Positions 34,681 through 43,738 of a DNA stretch of 64,000 bases are shown here, piece by piece. The stretch lies in assembly GCF_001205715.1 (NCBI RefSeq), contig NZ_AQQZ01000008.1, positions 168,062 to 232,061 of the forward strand, written 5' to 3'. The notes beneath the pieces are model-generated. The model did no database searches. It worked only from the letters and a program-made list of their open reading frames with translations, and had not been told where the DNA came from. Each line of letters opens with the position of its first letter. The stretch's first letter is position 1. The DNA comes from Pseudaestuariivita atlantica. Lineage in GTDB: Bacteria; Pseudomonadota; Alphaproteobacteria; Rhodobacterales; Rhodobacteraceae. The translations under genes and the position numbers were made by a program.

Positions 34681-35640
34681 TCAGAGCCCCAGCATGGCGT
34701 CGACGCGATCCGAGTTCGCCTCGACCCAGTCCTTGGCGACATCGGCGGGATCGCGGCCATTGGCGCTGATCTCGAAGGCGAGGCCGCTGACGTCATCCGC
34801 CGTAAGCGCGAAGTTCGAGAAGAACTCGGCAATGGCGGGCGAGCGTTCGGCGAGCGAGTTCGACCACGCGATCTGCACCTTTTTCAGCGCGTCCTTCGTG
34901 GCGACCTTGGACTTGTTGTACCAGTCCGCGTCATCCGACGGCTGCACCATGATGTAGTTGGCGGGATCGTAGGTCGGCTCGGTCAGCATCTCGACGTCGA
35001 ACATGAACCACACGGCGTGGGGCTTGTAGCAGTAGAAGGCATAGCCTTCGCCCTTGGCGATCGAGTCCTTGATGCGCGCGGTCTTCACGCTTTCCTCGGC
35101 GCGGATCGGTTCGATGAAGTCGAGCAGGCCGTAATCGCGCGTCTTGACCTCGTTCACGTTGGCCGAGGCCCAGCCCGGCGCGCCGATCCACATCTCGCCC
35201 TTGCCGTTGCCGTCGCTGTCCATCAGCGCGGCGACGTCGGGACGGCCGAGATCGGTGATGTCGGTGATGTTGTTGGCCTCACCGAAATCCTTGGTCACGC
35301 AGAAGCCCTGGTTGCCCTCGTAGGGGTTGGACGACAGGGTCACGGTGCCCGCGCCGTCGACGTATTTCTTGGTGAAGCTTTCCTGGTTCGGCAGCCAGAC
35401 GTCGGGGTGCACGTCGATGTCGCCCTTGCCCTGGTCCATGGCCTGGAAAATGGTGGCGTTGTTGCCCGGCACGTATTCGACCGTGCCGCCGATGCGCGAG
35501 GTGACGATCTCGCCCAGCACGTGCGCGATGGCCTGCGCGCCGGTCCATGAAGGGACGCCGATCTTGACTTCCTCGGCGAAGGCGGGCGCCGCGAACAACC
35601 CGATCGCGGCCGCGCCAATGAGGCTTTTCAGGTGTGACAT
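34681..35640 (-). CDS. proX: Quaternary-amine-type ABC substrate-binding protein
   Basis: 319 residues. Signal peptide of 22 residues (L-I-G-A-A-A-I-G-L-F-A-A-P-A-F-A). Mature start E-E-V-K-I-G-V-P-S-W-T-G-A-Q-A and the later P-D-V-W-L-P-N place it in the OpuAC/ProX family; several Trp and Tyr residues (W-S-A-like W-A-S, Y-C-Y-K-P-H-A-V-W) could make the aromatic cage for a trimethylammonium-type ligand. The ligand cannot be read from sequence; the operon's PLP enzyme hints at an amino- or sulfonate-containing compound instead of plain betaine. Confidence 0.85.
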   Translation of the reverse strand: MSHLKSLIGAAAIGLFAAPAFAEEVKIGVPSWTGAQAIAHVLGEIVTSRIGGTVEYVPGNNATIFQAMDQGKGDIDVHPDVWLPNQESFTKKYVDGAGTVTLSSNPYEGNQGFCVTKDFGEANNITDITDLGRPDVAALMDSDGNGKGEMWIGAPGWASANVNEVKTRDYGLLDFIEPIRAEESVKTARIKDSIAKGEGYAFYCYKPHAVWFMFDVEMLTEPTYDPANYIMVQPSDDADWYNKSKVATKDALKKVQIAWSNSLAERSPAIAEFFSNFALTADDVSGLAFEISANGRDPADVAKDWVEANSDRVDAMLGL

Positions 35641-35679
35641 TCCAAGTCTCCTTGTTGGATTGATGCGTTGTTTTTGTTG

Positions 35680-36771
35680 TTATTCATAGCCCGGCAGGTC
35701 GAAGATGTCGGGATACCCGAACAGCCCTGCACTGCCCCCGGTATGCAGGAACACGACATTTTCCATGCCGTCGAAATACCCTTTGCGGGTCAGGTCGATC
35801 AGCCCGTCCAGCCCCTTGCCGGAATAGACGGGGTCGAACAGAAGCCCTTCGGTCCGCGCCAGAAGCTTGATCGCCTTGACCATGCCCTCGGTTGGCAAAC
35901 CGTATCCCGGCCCGACGTAATCGCAATTGGCGCGCACGCTGTCGCGGTCGATTTGCAGCCCCGTGCCCATGAAATCGGCGGTTTTCGCCGCAAGGTCGAA
36001 CACCATGCCTTCCTGTTTGTCGCGCGGTGCGCGGACCCCGATCCCGAGGAGGTGAATGTCGCTTTGCAGCGCGGCCAGCCCGGTGACCAGCCCGGCCTGC
36101 GTGCCTGAGCTGCCGGTCGCGTGCACCAGCGCGTCGATGCCCAGCCCGATATCCGTCGCCTGTTCCACCAGTTCGCGGGCGCAGTTGACGTAACCCAGCG
36201 CCCCCGTCGGGTTCGAGCCGCCGCCGGGGATGATGTAGGGGGTCTTGCCGGACTGGCGGAGGCTTGCGGCCAGCGTCTCCATCTCGGCGTTCATGTCGGC
36301 CCCGCCCGGCCGCTTGGACACCGGCGCGCCGTGCAGCCGGTCAAGCAGCACGTTGCCGTTCAGGTTGTAGTTCTCGGCATTCGAACCGGTGCGGTCCTCC
36401 AGCAGGATATGGCACGCCATGCCCATCTTGGCCGCTGCCGCCGCGGTCTGGCGCGCGTGGTTGGATTGCGTAGCACCCTGCGTGATGATCGTGTCGGCGC
36501 CCGATTGCACCGCGTCGGCGATCAGGAATTCCAGCTTGCGGGTCTTGTTGCCGCCGCTGGACAGCCCCGTGCAATCGTCCCGCTTGACCCAGAAACGCGG
36601 CCCGCCCAGCGCCTCGCTCAGCCGGTCCATCGGTTCGAGCGGCGTGGGCAGGTGGCCGAGGCGCACGCGCGGGAAGCGGGCCAGTTCGATCGACAATTCC
36701 TTGCACAGGCTTTGCGTCAGCGCGGCCGAGCGGTTTTCGCCACGCACGACAGTTTGACCGATGTCATCCAC
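35680..36771 (-). CDS. PLP enzyme, D-cysteine desulfhydrase / L-cysteate sulfo-lyase type
   Basis: 363 residues from GTG 36771, so about 25 residues longer than relatives that begin at A-R-F-P-R-V; the true start may lie inside. Fold type II PLP enzyme of the ACC-deaminase/D-cysteine desulfhydrase group: Schiff-base Lys76 in G-G-N-K-T-R-K-L, substrate loop T-Q-S-N-H-A-R-Q, phosphate-binding G-S-S-G-T-Q. The block L-E-D-R-T-G-S-N and [12 protein letters not shown] fits CuyA-like L-cysteate sulfo-lyase as well as DcyD. It eliminates a beta-substituent, giving pyruvate and ammonia. First gene of the importer operon, divergent from a LysR gene. Confidence 0.8.
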   Translation of the reverse strand: MDDIGQTVVRGENRSAALTQSLCKELSIELARFPRVRLGHLPTPLEPMDRLSEALGGPRFWVKRDDCTGLSSGGNKTRKLEFLIADAVQSGADTIITQGATQSNHARQTAAAAAKMGMACHILLEDRTGSNAENYNLNGNVLLDRLHGAPVSKRPGGADMNAEMETLAASLRQSGKTPYIIPGGGSNPTGALGYVNCARELVEQATDIGLGIDALVHATGSSGTQAGLVTGLAALQSDIHLLGIGVRAPRDKQEGMVFDLAAKTADFMGTGLQIDRDSVRANCDYVGPGYGLPTEGMVKAIKLLARTEGLLFDPVYSGKGLDGLIDLTRKGYFDGMENVVFLHTGGSAGLFGYPDIFDLPGYE

Positions 36772-36841
36772 GATCCCATCCCCCGTTCTGTCCTCAGCCG
36801 TAGTCTTGGCTATGGTGAGACAGAAAAACAGTGCTTTTGAC

Positions 36842-36855
36842 TATGGCTGCCCATA
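36842..36855. promoter_or_regulatory. Candidate LysR-type operator
   Basis: tatgg-ctgc-ccata, 5-bp arms, T-N-A spacing as in LysR-type boxes, in the divergent region 36772-36886. It lies 32 bases before the LysR start and about 70 from the PLP-enzyme start. Confidence 0.4.
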
Positions 36856-36886
36856 CAATCCGTTTGGGCAAAGGATGAGGGCCGGC

Positions 36887-37771
36887 ATGGACCTGAACTG
36901 TTTCGACGATGTGCTGGTCCTGCTTGAAGAGCGGAACATGACGCGGGCCGCGGCGCGGAGGAACATCACCCAGCCGGCCTTCTCGCGGCGCATCCGCAGT
37001 TTCGAGGACTGGCTAGGCACGCCGATCCTCGAACGCCATGCCAACCGGATCGAGATCAGCGCGGCGCTGCTGGCCAACGAGGAGGAGTTGCGCGCGATGG
37101 TGGCGAACCTGCGCGAGATGCGCACGCGGTTCACCAATTTCGCGCCGGGTCGGTCGTCGATCACCATCGCGGCGCAACACGCGCTGACGGTATCGACCCT
37201 GCCTGACATGACCCTGCGCGCGCGGGCCGCCTTTCCGAACCTCGATTTCCGGCCGCGTGCCGGGAACCTGCACGATTGCGTCACGCGGTTCCTGCGCGGC
37301 GATGCGTCGATGCTGCTGTGCTACGAGGCGCGGTCGATCCCGCCCTTGGAATTCGGGACCGGCGTGGTGCGGGGTCATTGGGGCACCGATTACCTTGTGC
37401 CCGTCGTGGGGGGCGCGCTGCGCTACACGGTCAAGGACACGGGCTGGATCCCCGACGACACGCCCGCGATCCCCTACCCCGAAGGCAGCTATTTCGGCGA
37501 CGTTCTGAGCCGCGAGAACCGCCAGTTCGGCACGCCGGGCAGCAGCCTCGGCCCCGTATGCGTCACCGCGTTTTCCAGCGGTACGAAAGAGTTGGTGCTG
37601 CACGGGATCGGCGTCGGCTGGGTGCCGTTCAGCATGGTGCACAGGGAGATCGCCAGCGGCGAGTTGATCTCTCTCGCCTACCGGTATGGCCGCGAGCCGT
37701 TGAACATCGCGCTTTTCACCGACAAGACCTCGGCGGCATCGCTGGACCTTCTGTCCTTCTGGACGCGGTGA
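36887..37771 (+). CDS. LysR family transcriptional regulator (PLP enzyme operon)
   Basis: 294 residues from ATG 36887, chosen over upstream in-frame starts because gaggg lies five bases before it and a candidate operator sits between. The winged helix-turn-helix spans residues 4-62 with N-M-T-R-A-A-A-R-R-N-I-T-Q-P-A-F-S-R-R-I. The C-terminal effector domain is of periplasmic-binding fold. Divergence from the PLP-enzyme/importer operon makes it the likely regulator of those five genes. Confidence 0.85.
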   Translation: MDLNCFDDVLVLLEERNMTRAAARRNITQPAFSRRIRSFEDWLGTPILERHANRIEISAALLANEEELRAMVANLREMRTRFTNFAPGRSSITIAAQHALTVSTLPDMTLRARAAFPNLDFRPRAGNLHDCVTRFLRGDASMLLCYEARSIPPLEFGTGVVRGHWGTDYLVPVVGGALRYTVKDTGWIPDDTPAIPYPEGSYFGDVLSRENRQFGTPGSSLGPVCVTAFSSGTKELVLHGIGVGWVPFSMVHREIASGELISLAYRYGREPLNIALFTDKTSAASLDLLSFWTR

Positions 37772-37789
37772 GCAACGCCGCAGCCAAGG

Positions 37790-38629
37790 TCACGGCGCGG
37801 CGTCCGCCACCCTGTAGAACGCAGCCGCGGTGCGGCCCCAGACGAGGGCGCGCTGATCCTCGGGCAGGGACGCGACGAGCGTGTCGGCGGTGGCCACCCA
37901 TGTCCGGTAATCCGATGCGAGGTTCAGGACGGGCCAGTCGCTGCCGAACATGACCCGCCCGGCGCCGAATTCGGCGAGGACAAGCTCGCTCGCAGGGGCA
38001 AGTTGGGACAGCGCCCAGTCAGGGCCGATTTCGGTCACGAGGCCCGAGAGCTTGCAGAAGGCCCCGGTGTCGCGCGCCAGCCGCGCCATGTCCCTGCCCC
38101 ATTGGGCTAGGTCCCCGGTGGCAAGCGCGGGCTTGGCCGCGTGGTCGATGACGCAGGCAAGGTCCGGGTGCCGGTCGAGGCGGCGCAACAGGTGCGGCAG
38201 ATGGCGCGGCAGGACAAGCGCGTCAAAGCTCAACTCCATCGCGACCAGCGCGTCAAAGGCCCGGTCCAGTTCGGGGCGCAGCATCCATTCATCGTCCGCG
38301 ATTTCCTGGATCATCGGGCGGATGCCCTTGAAATGCGGGTTCCGGGCAAGCCGATCCAGCGTGGCGATCGCGTAGGGCGCGGCCATGTCGACCCAACCCA
38401 CTACGCCGGCAATGAAGGGTGTGTCGTCGGCGAGGGACAGCATGAAGTCGGTTTCAGCAACGGTATCGGCGGCCTGCACGAGGATCGTTTTGTCGATCCC
38501 GGCCTCCTTCAGGAGCGGGGCGAGGTCGGCGGGCGCGAAATCGCGGTAGATCGGGCCAAGGTCGGGGCTCATCCAGCCGTAATCGCCACGCGACAGGGTC
38601 CAGAGATGGTGGTGGGCGTCGATCCGCAT
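37790..38629 (-). CDS. Sugar lactonase of amidohydrolase type (L-fuconolactonase-like)
   Basis: 279 residues from ATG 38629. Metal-dependent TIM-barrel hydrolase: N-terminal D-A-H-H-H-L-W supplies the H-x-H metal pair, and F-G-S-D-W-P near residue 235 the conserved Asp. This Amidohydro_2 subfamily includes L-fuconolactonase and L-rhamnonolactonase-type enzymes that open 1,4-lactones formed from aldoses. It is last in the operon IclR - aldo/keto reductase - lactonase, which fits step 2 of the oxidative deoxy-sugar pathway. Confidence 0.83.
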   Translation of the reverse strand: MRIDAHHHLWTLSRGDYGWMSPDLGPIYRDFAPADLAPLLKEAGIDKTILVQAADTVAETDFMLSLADDTPFIAGVVGWVDMAAPYAIATLDRLARNPHFKGIRPMIQEIADDEWMLRPELDRAFDALVAMELSFDALVLPRHLPHLLRRLDRHPDLACVIDHAAKPALATGDLAQWGRDMARLARDTGAFCKLSGLVTEIGPDWALSQLAPASELVLAEFGAGRVMFGSDWPVLNLASDYRTWVATADTLVASLPEDQRALVWGRTAAAFYRVADAAP

Positions 38630-38643
38630 GAAGTCTCCGTCAG

Positions 38644-39636
38644 TCAGGGCTGGGTCGGGGCGTCGGCGTCGATCAGCCCTTCGGATTTCAGGTCGTCCCA
38701 CAGCGCGGGCGGGACCGGGTGCAGGAACCAGTCGATGTTCTGGGCCAGTTCGTCGGGCGTGCGCGGGCCGGGGATCACGCTTTTGACCGCCGGGTGCGCC
38801 AGCGGGAATTGCAGGGCGGCGGCGGGCAGCGGCACGTCATGGGCGGCGCAGACAACCGCCATCGCCTCGACCTTGGCAGCGATGTGGGGCGGCACGGCTC
38901 CGTAATCGAAGCTGTCGCCGCCGACGAGCACGCCGGAATTGAACGGGCCGCCGATCACGACGTCGGTCTTGTGGGTCAAGCAGCGCTGCATCAGCCCGTG
39001 CAAGGGCTCCTGCTCCAGCAGCGTGTAACGCCCGGCCAGCAGGAACACGTCCCAGTCGCCGTGATCGAGCGCGTCCTCGCAGACGGCGACCTCGTTCACG
39101 CCCAGTCCGAAGGCGGCGATCACGCCGGACCGGCGCAACCGGTCGAGCGCCGCATAGCCGCCGGTCATGGCGGTTTCGAACAGCACCGGGCCAAGTTCCT
39201 CGCCGTGGGTCATGGAGCCGATGTCGTGGATATAGAGGATGTCGATCCGGTCCAGCCCGAGCCGCTGCAGCGAGGTTTCGAAACTGCGCATCACCCCGTC
39301 ATAGGTATAGTTGAACTCGGGCGTGAAGGGCAGCGCGGTCACCCACGCGCCGGGGTCGTCGGTCTGGCCGGGCCGAAGGATGCGCCCCACCTTGGTCGAC
39401 AGGACTATGTCGTCCTGCCCGCGCAGCCCGTCGCCGGTCAGCCGTTCGGACAGGCCGTGGCCGTAGAAGGGCGCGGTGTCGAAGTACGAGATGCCGGCCT
39501 CCAGCGCGCCGTCGATGGTGCCGCGCGCATCGGCGTCGGCCACGGGCTGAAAGATCCCCGCAAGGCTGGCGCAACCGAGCCCCAGTTGCGAGATGGGCAG
39601 ACCCGACCGGGTCAGTTCGTTCCGGGGCAGCGTCAT
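38644..39636 (-). CDS. Aldo/keto reductase, L-fucose (D-threo-aldose) 1-dehydrogenase-like
   Basis: 330 residues. Typical (beta/alpha)8 NAD(P)-dependent oxidoreductase. Catalytic elements: Y-F-D-T-A-P-F-Y-G-H-G (Asp and Tyr), S-T-K-V-G-R (Lys), Y-I-H-D-I-G. In this branch of the family the enzyme oxidises L-fucose or related aldoses to the lactone. Directly upstream of the lactonase (14 nt) and downstream of the IclR gene (3 nt), so it is step 1 of the pathway in this cluster. Confidence 0.83.
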   Translation of the reverse strand: MTLPRNELTRSGLPISQLGLGCASLAGIFQPVADADARGTIDGALEAGISYFDTAPFYGHGLSERLTGDGLRGQDDIVLSTKVGRILRPGQTDDPGAWVTALPFTPEFNYTYDGVMRSFETSLQRLGLDRIDILYIHDIGSMTHGEELGPVLFETAMTGGYAALDRLRRSGVIAAFGLGVNEVAVCEDALDHGDWDVFLLAGRYTLLEQEPLHGLMQRCLTHKTDVVIGGPFNSGVLVGGDSFDYGAVPPHIAAKVEAMAVVCAAHDVPLPAAALQFPLAHPAVKSVIPGPRTPDELAQNIDWFLHPVPPALWDDLKSEGLIDADAPTQP

Positions 39637-39639
39637 GGA

Positions 39640-40410
39640 TCAGGCGCCCGCAATCTGGCGGCCGATCTCGCGCGCCGCGGCGCCGACGATGCCGGTCACG
39701 TCGTCAAGGCCGGGCGCGGCGTAGCCGTCGATCCGTTCGATGAACGGACAGGTCAGCGCCGCGATGGCGTTGCCGGTTGGCCCGAGGATCGGGAACGAGA
39801 TGTTGGTGGTGCCGCGCACGGTGCCGGATGGCTCGACAAGATAGCCGCGCACGCGGATCGCCTCCATGTCCTTCAGGAAATCCGCCTTCGCGGCCTCCGC
39901 CTCCCCCGGCACAAGCGCGTGGTCACGGATCATCTGCAGGCAGGTCTCGGGCGGCTGGAAGGCCGCGATCACGCGGCCCGAACCGGTATTGTAAAGCCCG
40001 ATCACCGACCCGGTGCGCAGCGATTGCCGCCAGTTCCCCGGCGCGGAAAAGGACGACACGATCACCACGTCGCCGTCTTCCCACCGCACCAGATGCGCGG
40101 ATTGCTCGGCCTCGATACACATCGCGCGCATCAGCGGTTCGGCGATGTCGAGGATGCGGCGGTGCGGCGGGTTCTGGTGCGCCAGTTCCAAGAGCTTGAG
40201 CGACAGCATGTACCGGTCGCCCTCGGGCGAGCGGGTCACGTAATGCCGGCGCACCAGCGTGTCGAGCATGCGGTAGATCTCGTTCGGCGTGCGCCCGAGA
40301 TCCTTGGCGATTTCCGCCTGGCTCATGCTGCTGGGCGCCGCCGCCAGAAGCTCGAGAATATCGAGCCCCTTGTCGAGCGCGGGAGCGCGGTACTTGCCAC
40401 TGCCTTCCAT
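39640..40410 (-). CDS. IclR family transcriptional regulator (sugar cluster)
   Basis: 256 residues from ATG 40410. N-terminal winged helix (A-L-D-K-G-L-D-I-L-E-L-L, then Q-A-E-I-A-K-D-L-G-R-T-P-N-E-I-Y-R), C-terminal IclR effector domain with L-Y-N-T-G-S-G-R and the Y-L-V-E-P-S-G-T-V-R-G region. Divergent from the ABC importer operon and first in the dehydrogenase/lactonase operon, so it can control both. Direct repeats at 40449-40508 are its candidate sites. Confidence 0.88.
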   Translation of the reverse strand: MEGSGKYRAPALDKGLDILELLAAAPSSMSQAEIAKDLGRTPNEIYRMLDTLVRRHYVTRSPEGDRYMLSLKLLELAHQNPPHRRILDIAEPLMRAMCIEAEQSAHLVRWEDGDVVIVSSFSAPGNWRQSLRTGSVIGLYNTGSGRVIAAFQPPETCLQMIRDHALVPGEAEAAKADFLKDMEAIRVRGYLVEPSGTVRGTTNISFPILGPTGNAIAALTCPFIERIDGYAAPGLDDVTGIVGAAAREIGRQIAGA

Positions 40411-40448
40411 CGTTACATCGCCCTCCAAACTTCATCTGTGAACACTCT

Positions 40449-40508
40449 ACTCAAATATGCATTTGACTCAAGCGTTGAATTTACAGATAAAGCAGACACT
40501 CAAATATG
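40449..40508. promoter_or_regulatory. 11-bp direct repeats in the divergent sugar promoter
   Basis: actcaaatatg occurs at 40449-40459 and again at 40498-40508, 49 bases apart (close to five helical turns), between the IclR gene and the importer operon. Spacing on one face of the helix fits cooperative binding by an IclR-type protein or a looped repressor. Confidence 0.5.
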
Positions 40509-40538
40509 AAAAACAAGCTGTCCGATTGGGAGGAACCG

Positions 40539-41855
40539 ATGGCCAAATTCTTGAAAAGCACGGCGTTGGGCATGGCGGCGTTCGCCATTGCCGGCAGCGC
40601 GGCGGCGCAGGATTACGGAAACTTCGACGGCTACACGCTGCGGGTGAAACTGATCGGCGGCGCACAGTACGAACCGCTCTACACGCTGATTCCCCAGTGG
40701 GAGGAGGCCACGGGCGCAACGGTCGACATCCTGTCGCGCAAGAGCCACTTCGAGCTGGACCGCGAGATGAAGCAGGACATCGCCTCGGGCAACATCGATT
40801 ACTGCGTGTTCTCGAACCACACCAACTTCGCGCCGCAATACGACACGATGACCGAACCGCTGGACGGCCTGATCGCCGCCGACGTCATCGCCGACTTCTC
40901 TCCGCTGGTGATCAGCCACGCCACCGTGGGCGACGCCCTGTTCTCGTTGCCGCGGCACTCGGACGTGTCGAACATGTTCTACGTCAAGTCGCTCTACGAG
41001 GACGCGGACAACAAGGCCAAGTTCAAGGCCGCTTACGGGTATGACCTCGCACCGCCCGATACCTGGGCGCAGGCGTCGGACCAGGCCAAGTTCTTCTCCA
41101 ACCCGCCCGACCATTACGGCACACATTTCGCGGGCAAGGACGAAGGCATCACCGGCCGGTTCTACGAGATGCTGATCGCCGAGGGCGGGAAGCTGCTGAA
41201 CGACGACATGTCCCCGGCCTTCAACAGCGAGGCGGGCGTGCGCGCGCTCAACTTCTTCGTGGATCTCTACCAGTCGGGCGCGGTGCCCGCCGGTACGACC
41301 AACTATGTCTGGGACGACCTTGGCCTCGGCTTTGCCGCGGGCGCGGTCGCGTGGGACCTCGACTGGGCCGGGTGGGCCGCGTATTTCAACGGGTCCGACA
41401 GCAAGATCGGCGGCGATGTCGGCGTGGCGCTGGCGCCGATGGGATCAAGCGGCAAGCGCACGGGCTGGTCGGGATCGCACAGCTTCTCGGTCACCAAGGA
41501 TTGCGACAACAAGGAAGCCGCGGCGAGTTTCCTCACCTTCCTGACGTCGCATGACAGCCAGATGCACGAGGCCCGGCTTGGCCTGCTGCCGACCCGCAGC
41601 CAGGTCTGGACCGACGTGATCGCCGAGTTCGAGGCCGCCGACAACGACTTCATGGTCGAGGTCTTCTCGGTCTGGGGCGAGTCGATGGCGAACCACGCCT
41701 TCACCCCGCCGCTGATCGCGGAATGGGGCGAGATTTCGAATGCACTCTGGCCGCGTCTCCAGGCCGCGGTTCTGGGTGACATGACGGCGGAAGAGGCGCT
41801 GAAGAAGGCCTCGGACGAAGTCACCGAAGTGATGGAAGACGCGGGCCACCTCTGA
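40539..41855 (+). CDS. Sugar ABC transporter substrate-binding protein
   Basis: 438 residues from ATG 40539 with gggagga upstream; an ATG at 40506 in frame lacks such a site. Signal peptide of about 25 residues (L-G-M-A-A-F-A-I-A-G-S-A-A-A-Q). Family 1 extracellular binding protein (MalE/UgpB-like) with typical W-D-L-D-W-A-G-W and S-G-S-H-S-F-S-V near the ligand cleft. In the periplasm it captures a sugar for the permeases at 41980 and 42888. The operon suggests L-fucose, L-rhamnose or an oligosaccharide containing them. Confidence 0.88.
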   Translation: MAKFLKSTALGMAAFAIAGSAAAQDYGNFDGYTLRVKLIGGAQYEPLYTLIPQWEEATGATVDILSRKSHFELDREMKQDIASGNIDYCVFSNHTNFAPQYDTMTEPLDGLIAADVIADFSPLVISHATVGDALFSLPRHSDVSNMFYVKSLYEDADNKAKFKAAYGYDLAPPDTWAQASDQAKFFSNPPDHYGTHFAGKDEGITGRFYEMLIAEGGKLLNDDMSPAFNSEAGVRALNFFVDLYQSGAVPAGTTNYVWDDLGLGFAAGAVAWDLDWAGWAAYFNGSDSKIGGDVGVALAPMGSSGKRTGWSGSHSFSVTKDCDNKEAAASFLTFLTSHDSQMHEARLGLLPTRSQVWTDVIAEFEAADNDFMVEVFSVWGESMANHAFTPPLIAEWGEISNALWPRLQAAVLGDMTAEEALKKASDEVTEVMEDAGHL

Positions 41856-41870
41856 CGTCTTGCGCATCAC

Positions 41871-41909
41871 CGGCCGCCCCTCCCCCGCTCCCTGAGCATG
41901 GGGCGGCCG
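41871..41909 (+). terminator. Hairpin after the sugar-binding-protein gene
   Basis: 10-bp stem cggccgcccc / ggggcggccg (41871-41880 with 41900-41909) and a 19-base loop, in the 124-base gap before the permease gene. No T-run; most likely limits read-through or protects the 5' message. Confidence 0.55.
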
Positions 41910-41979
41910 ACCTTCCCGGCAGCGGGGCCGATCACGGCCCGGACACCCTCCCCCCACGCGGAACGGAGCCACCACTCAC

Positions 41980-42888
41980 ATGACCAGACTTCGCCGCACG
42001 ATCCGGGACAATGCCGTGCCGCTTGCGCTGATCTCGCCGGCCATCCTGATCATCCTGATGGTCGTCCTGCTGCCGCTGATCTTCTCGTTCTACACCAGCT
42101 TCACCAATTACCGCCTGATCCGGCCCGACAGCCTGTGGCAATGGATCGGCACCCGCAATTACGAGCGCGTGCTGGGCGACTGGGATTTCTGGGTCGCCTT
42201 CGGTCGCACGGTGCTGTTCCTGACCGTCGTGCTGAACCTCGAGTTGCTGTTCGGGCTGGGGCTGGCGCTTCTGGTCAACCGCATCACCTGGGGCCAGCGG
42301 ACGATGCGCACGATCATGATGTTTCCCATGATGTTCTCGCCCATCCTTGTGGGTTTCCAGTTCAAGTACCTGTTCAACGACACGATCGGGCTGGTGAACA
42401 ACGGGCTGCAGGCGCTGGGGCTGACGCGGGAGGCGATCCCATTCCTTGTCGACCGCTGGCTCGCCTTCTTCTCGATCGCGTTTGCCGAGATCTGGATGAG
42501 CACCTCGATCTTCGCGATCCTGATCCTCGCGGGCCTGTTCGCCATGCCGAAGGACCCGATCGAGGCGGCGAAGGTCGACGGGTGTTCCAACTGGCAGGTG
42601 TTTCGCCACATCACCCTGCCGTTCCTGATGCCCTTCATCTACATCGCCATGACCATCCGGTCGCTCGACGTGGCGCGGGCCTATGACATCGTCGACGTGA
42701 TGACCGGCGGCGGCCCGGCGGGGCGGACCGAGCTTCTCTGGACGCTGATCGCGCGCACCGCCTATGACGACGCGCGCATGGGCCGGGCCAACGCGATGGC
42801 CTACGTGTCGATCCTGTTGTCGATCTTCTTCACGTGGTTCTTCTTTCGCAAGCTGATGGCGGCCCGCAAGCACCTGGGGGCGTTCTGA
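41980..42888 (+). CDS. Sugar ABC permease (MalF type)
   Basis: 302 residues, six hydrophobic helices. The first helix (about 16-38) follows a basic start. The EAA loop (E-A-A-K-V-D-G-C-S-N-W-Q-V-F near residue 192) contacts the ATPase. Pairs with the MalG-type permease that starts at its stop codon (TGATG overlap at 42886-42890). Confidence 0.92.
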   Translation: MTRLRRTIRDNAVPLALISPAILIILMVVLLPLIFSFYTSFTNYRLIRPDSLWQWIGTRNYERVLGDWDFWVAFGRTVLFLTVVLNLELLFGLGLALLVNRITWGQRTMRTIMMFPMMFSPILVGFQFKYLFNDTIGLVNNGLQALGLTREAIPFLVDRWLAFFSIAFAEIWMSTSIFAILILAGLFAMPKDPIEAAKVDGCSNWQVFRHITLPFLMPFIYIAMTIRSLDVARAYDIVDVMTGGGPAGRTELLWTLIARTAYDDARMGRANAMAYVSILLSIFFTWFFFRKLMAARKHLGAF

Positions 42889-43733
42889 TGTCCACGCGCA
42901 CCAAGAACATCCTGACCTGGATCGTCACCTTCGTGATCATGCTGATCATCTGCCTGCCGGGGCTGTGGATCATCCTGTCGGCCTTCCGCACCAACGGCGA
43001 GATCCTGACGAAACCCGCAATCTGGATCCCGCAGAACCTGACGCTCGACAATTTCCGGGCGATCTTCGGCTATGGCGAGAACGTGGTGGGCATCCCCGTC
43101 GCCAGCTATTTCCGCAACTCGCTGGTGATCTCGGTCACCTCGACCTTCGTGGCGGTGCTGATCGGCATGACCGGCGGCTATGCCTTCGCGCGCTACACCT
43201 TCCCCGGCAAGGCGGCGACCTTCCTGTGGCTGATGCTGTCGCGCACGGTGCCGGGCATCGCGCTGTCGCTGCCGCTGTTCATCATTTGGTCGCGTATGGG
43301 GATCATCGACACGCAGTTCGGCGTGATCCTCGTCTACACGGCGATCAACGTGCCCTTCACCATCTGGCTGACCGAGGGCTTCTTCCGGCAGGTCCCGCGA
43401 GACCTGAACGAGGCCGCCCAGATCGACGGCTGCACCCCGTGGCAGGCCTTCTGGAAGATCGAGTTCCCGCTGGCCAAGTCCGGCATCGCGAGCGCCGGCA
43501 TCTTCGCCTTCCTGACCTCGTGGAACGAATACGCGCTGGCCAGCCAGCTGACCCGGTCGACCGACAGCAAGACGCTGCCGGTGGGCCTGATGGATTTCAC
43601 CGCCCAGTTCACCATCGACTGGGCCGGCATGTGCGCGATGGCGGTGATTATCATCGTTCCCGCGCTGATCCTGACCTTCCTCGTCCAGAAACATCTGATC
43701 GCCGGGCTGACCTTCGGCGGCGTCAAGGGATAA
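42888..43733 (+). CDS. Sugar ABC permease (MalG type)
   Basis: 281 residues from ATG 42888, which shares bases with the previous stop. Six helices, EAA loop E-A-A-Q-I-D-G-C-T-P-W-Q near residue 185. Ends A-G-L-T-F-G-G-V-K-G, the typical MalG/CUT1 C-terminus. Followed after five bases by the ATPase gene. Confidence 0.92.
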   Translation: MSTRTKNILTWIVTFVIMLIICLPGLWIILSAFRTNGEILTKPAIWIPQNLTLDNFRAIFGYGENVVGIPVASYFRNSLVISVTSTFVAVLIGMTGGYAFARYTFPGKAATFLWLMLSRTVPGIALSLPLFIIWSRMGIIDTQFGVILVYTAINVPFTIWLTEGFFRQVPRDLNEAAQIDGCTPWQAFWKIEFPLAKSGIASAGIFAFLTSWNEYALASQLTRSTDSKTLPVGLMDFTAQFTIDWAGMCAMAVIIIVPALILTFLVQKHLIAGLTFGGVKG

Positions 43734-43738
43734 TCAAC

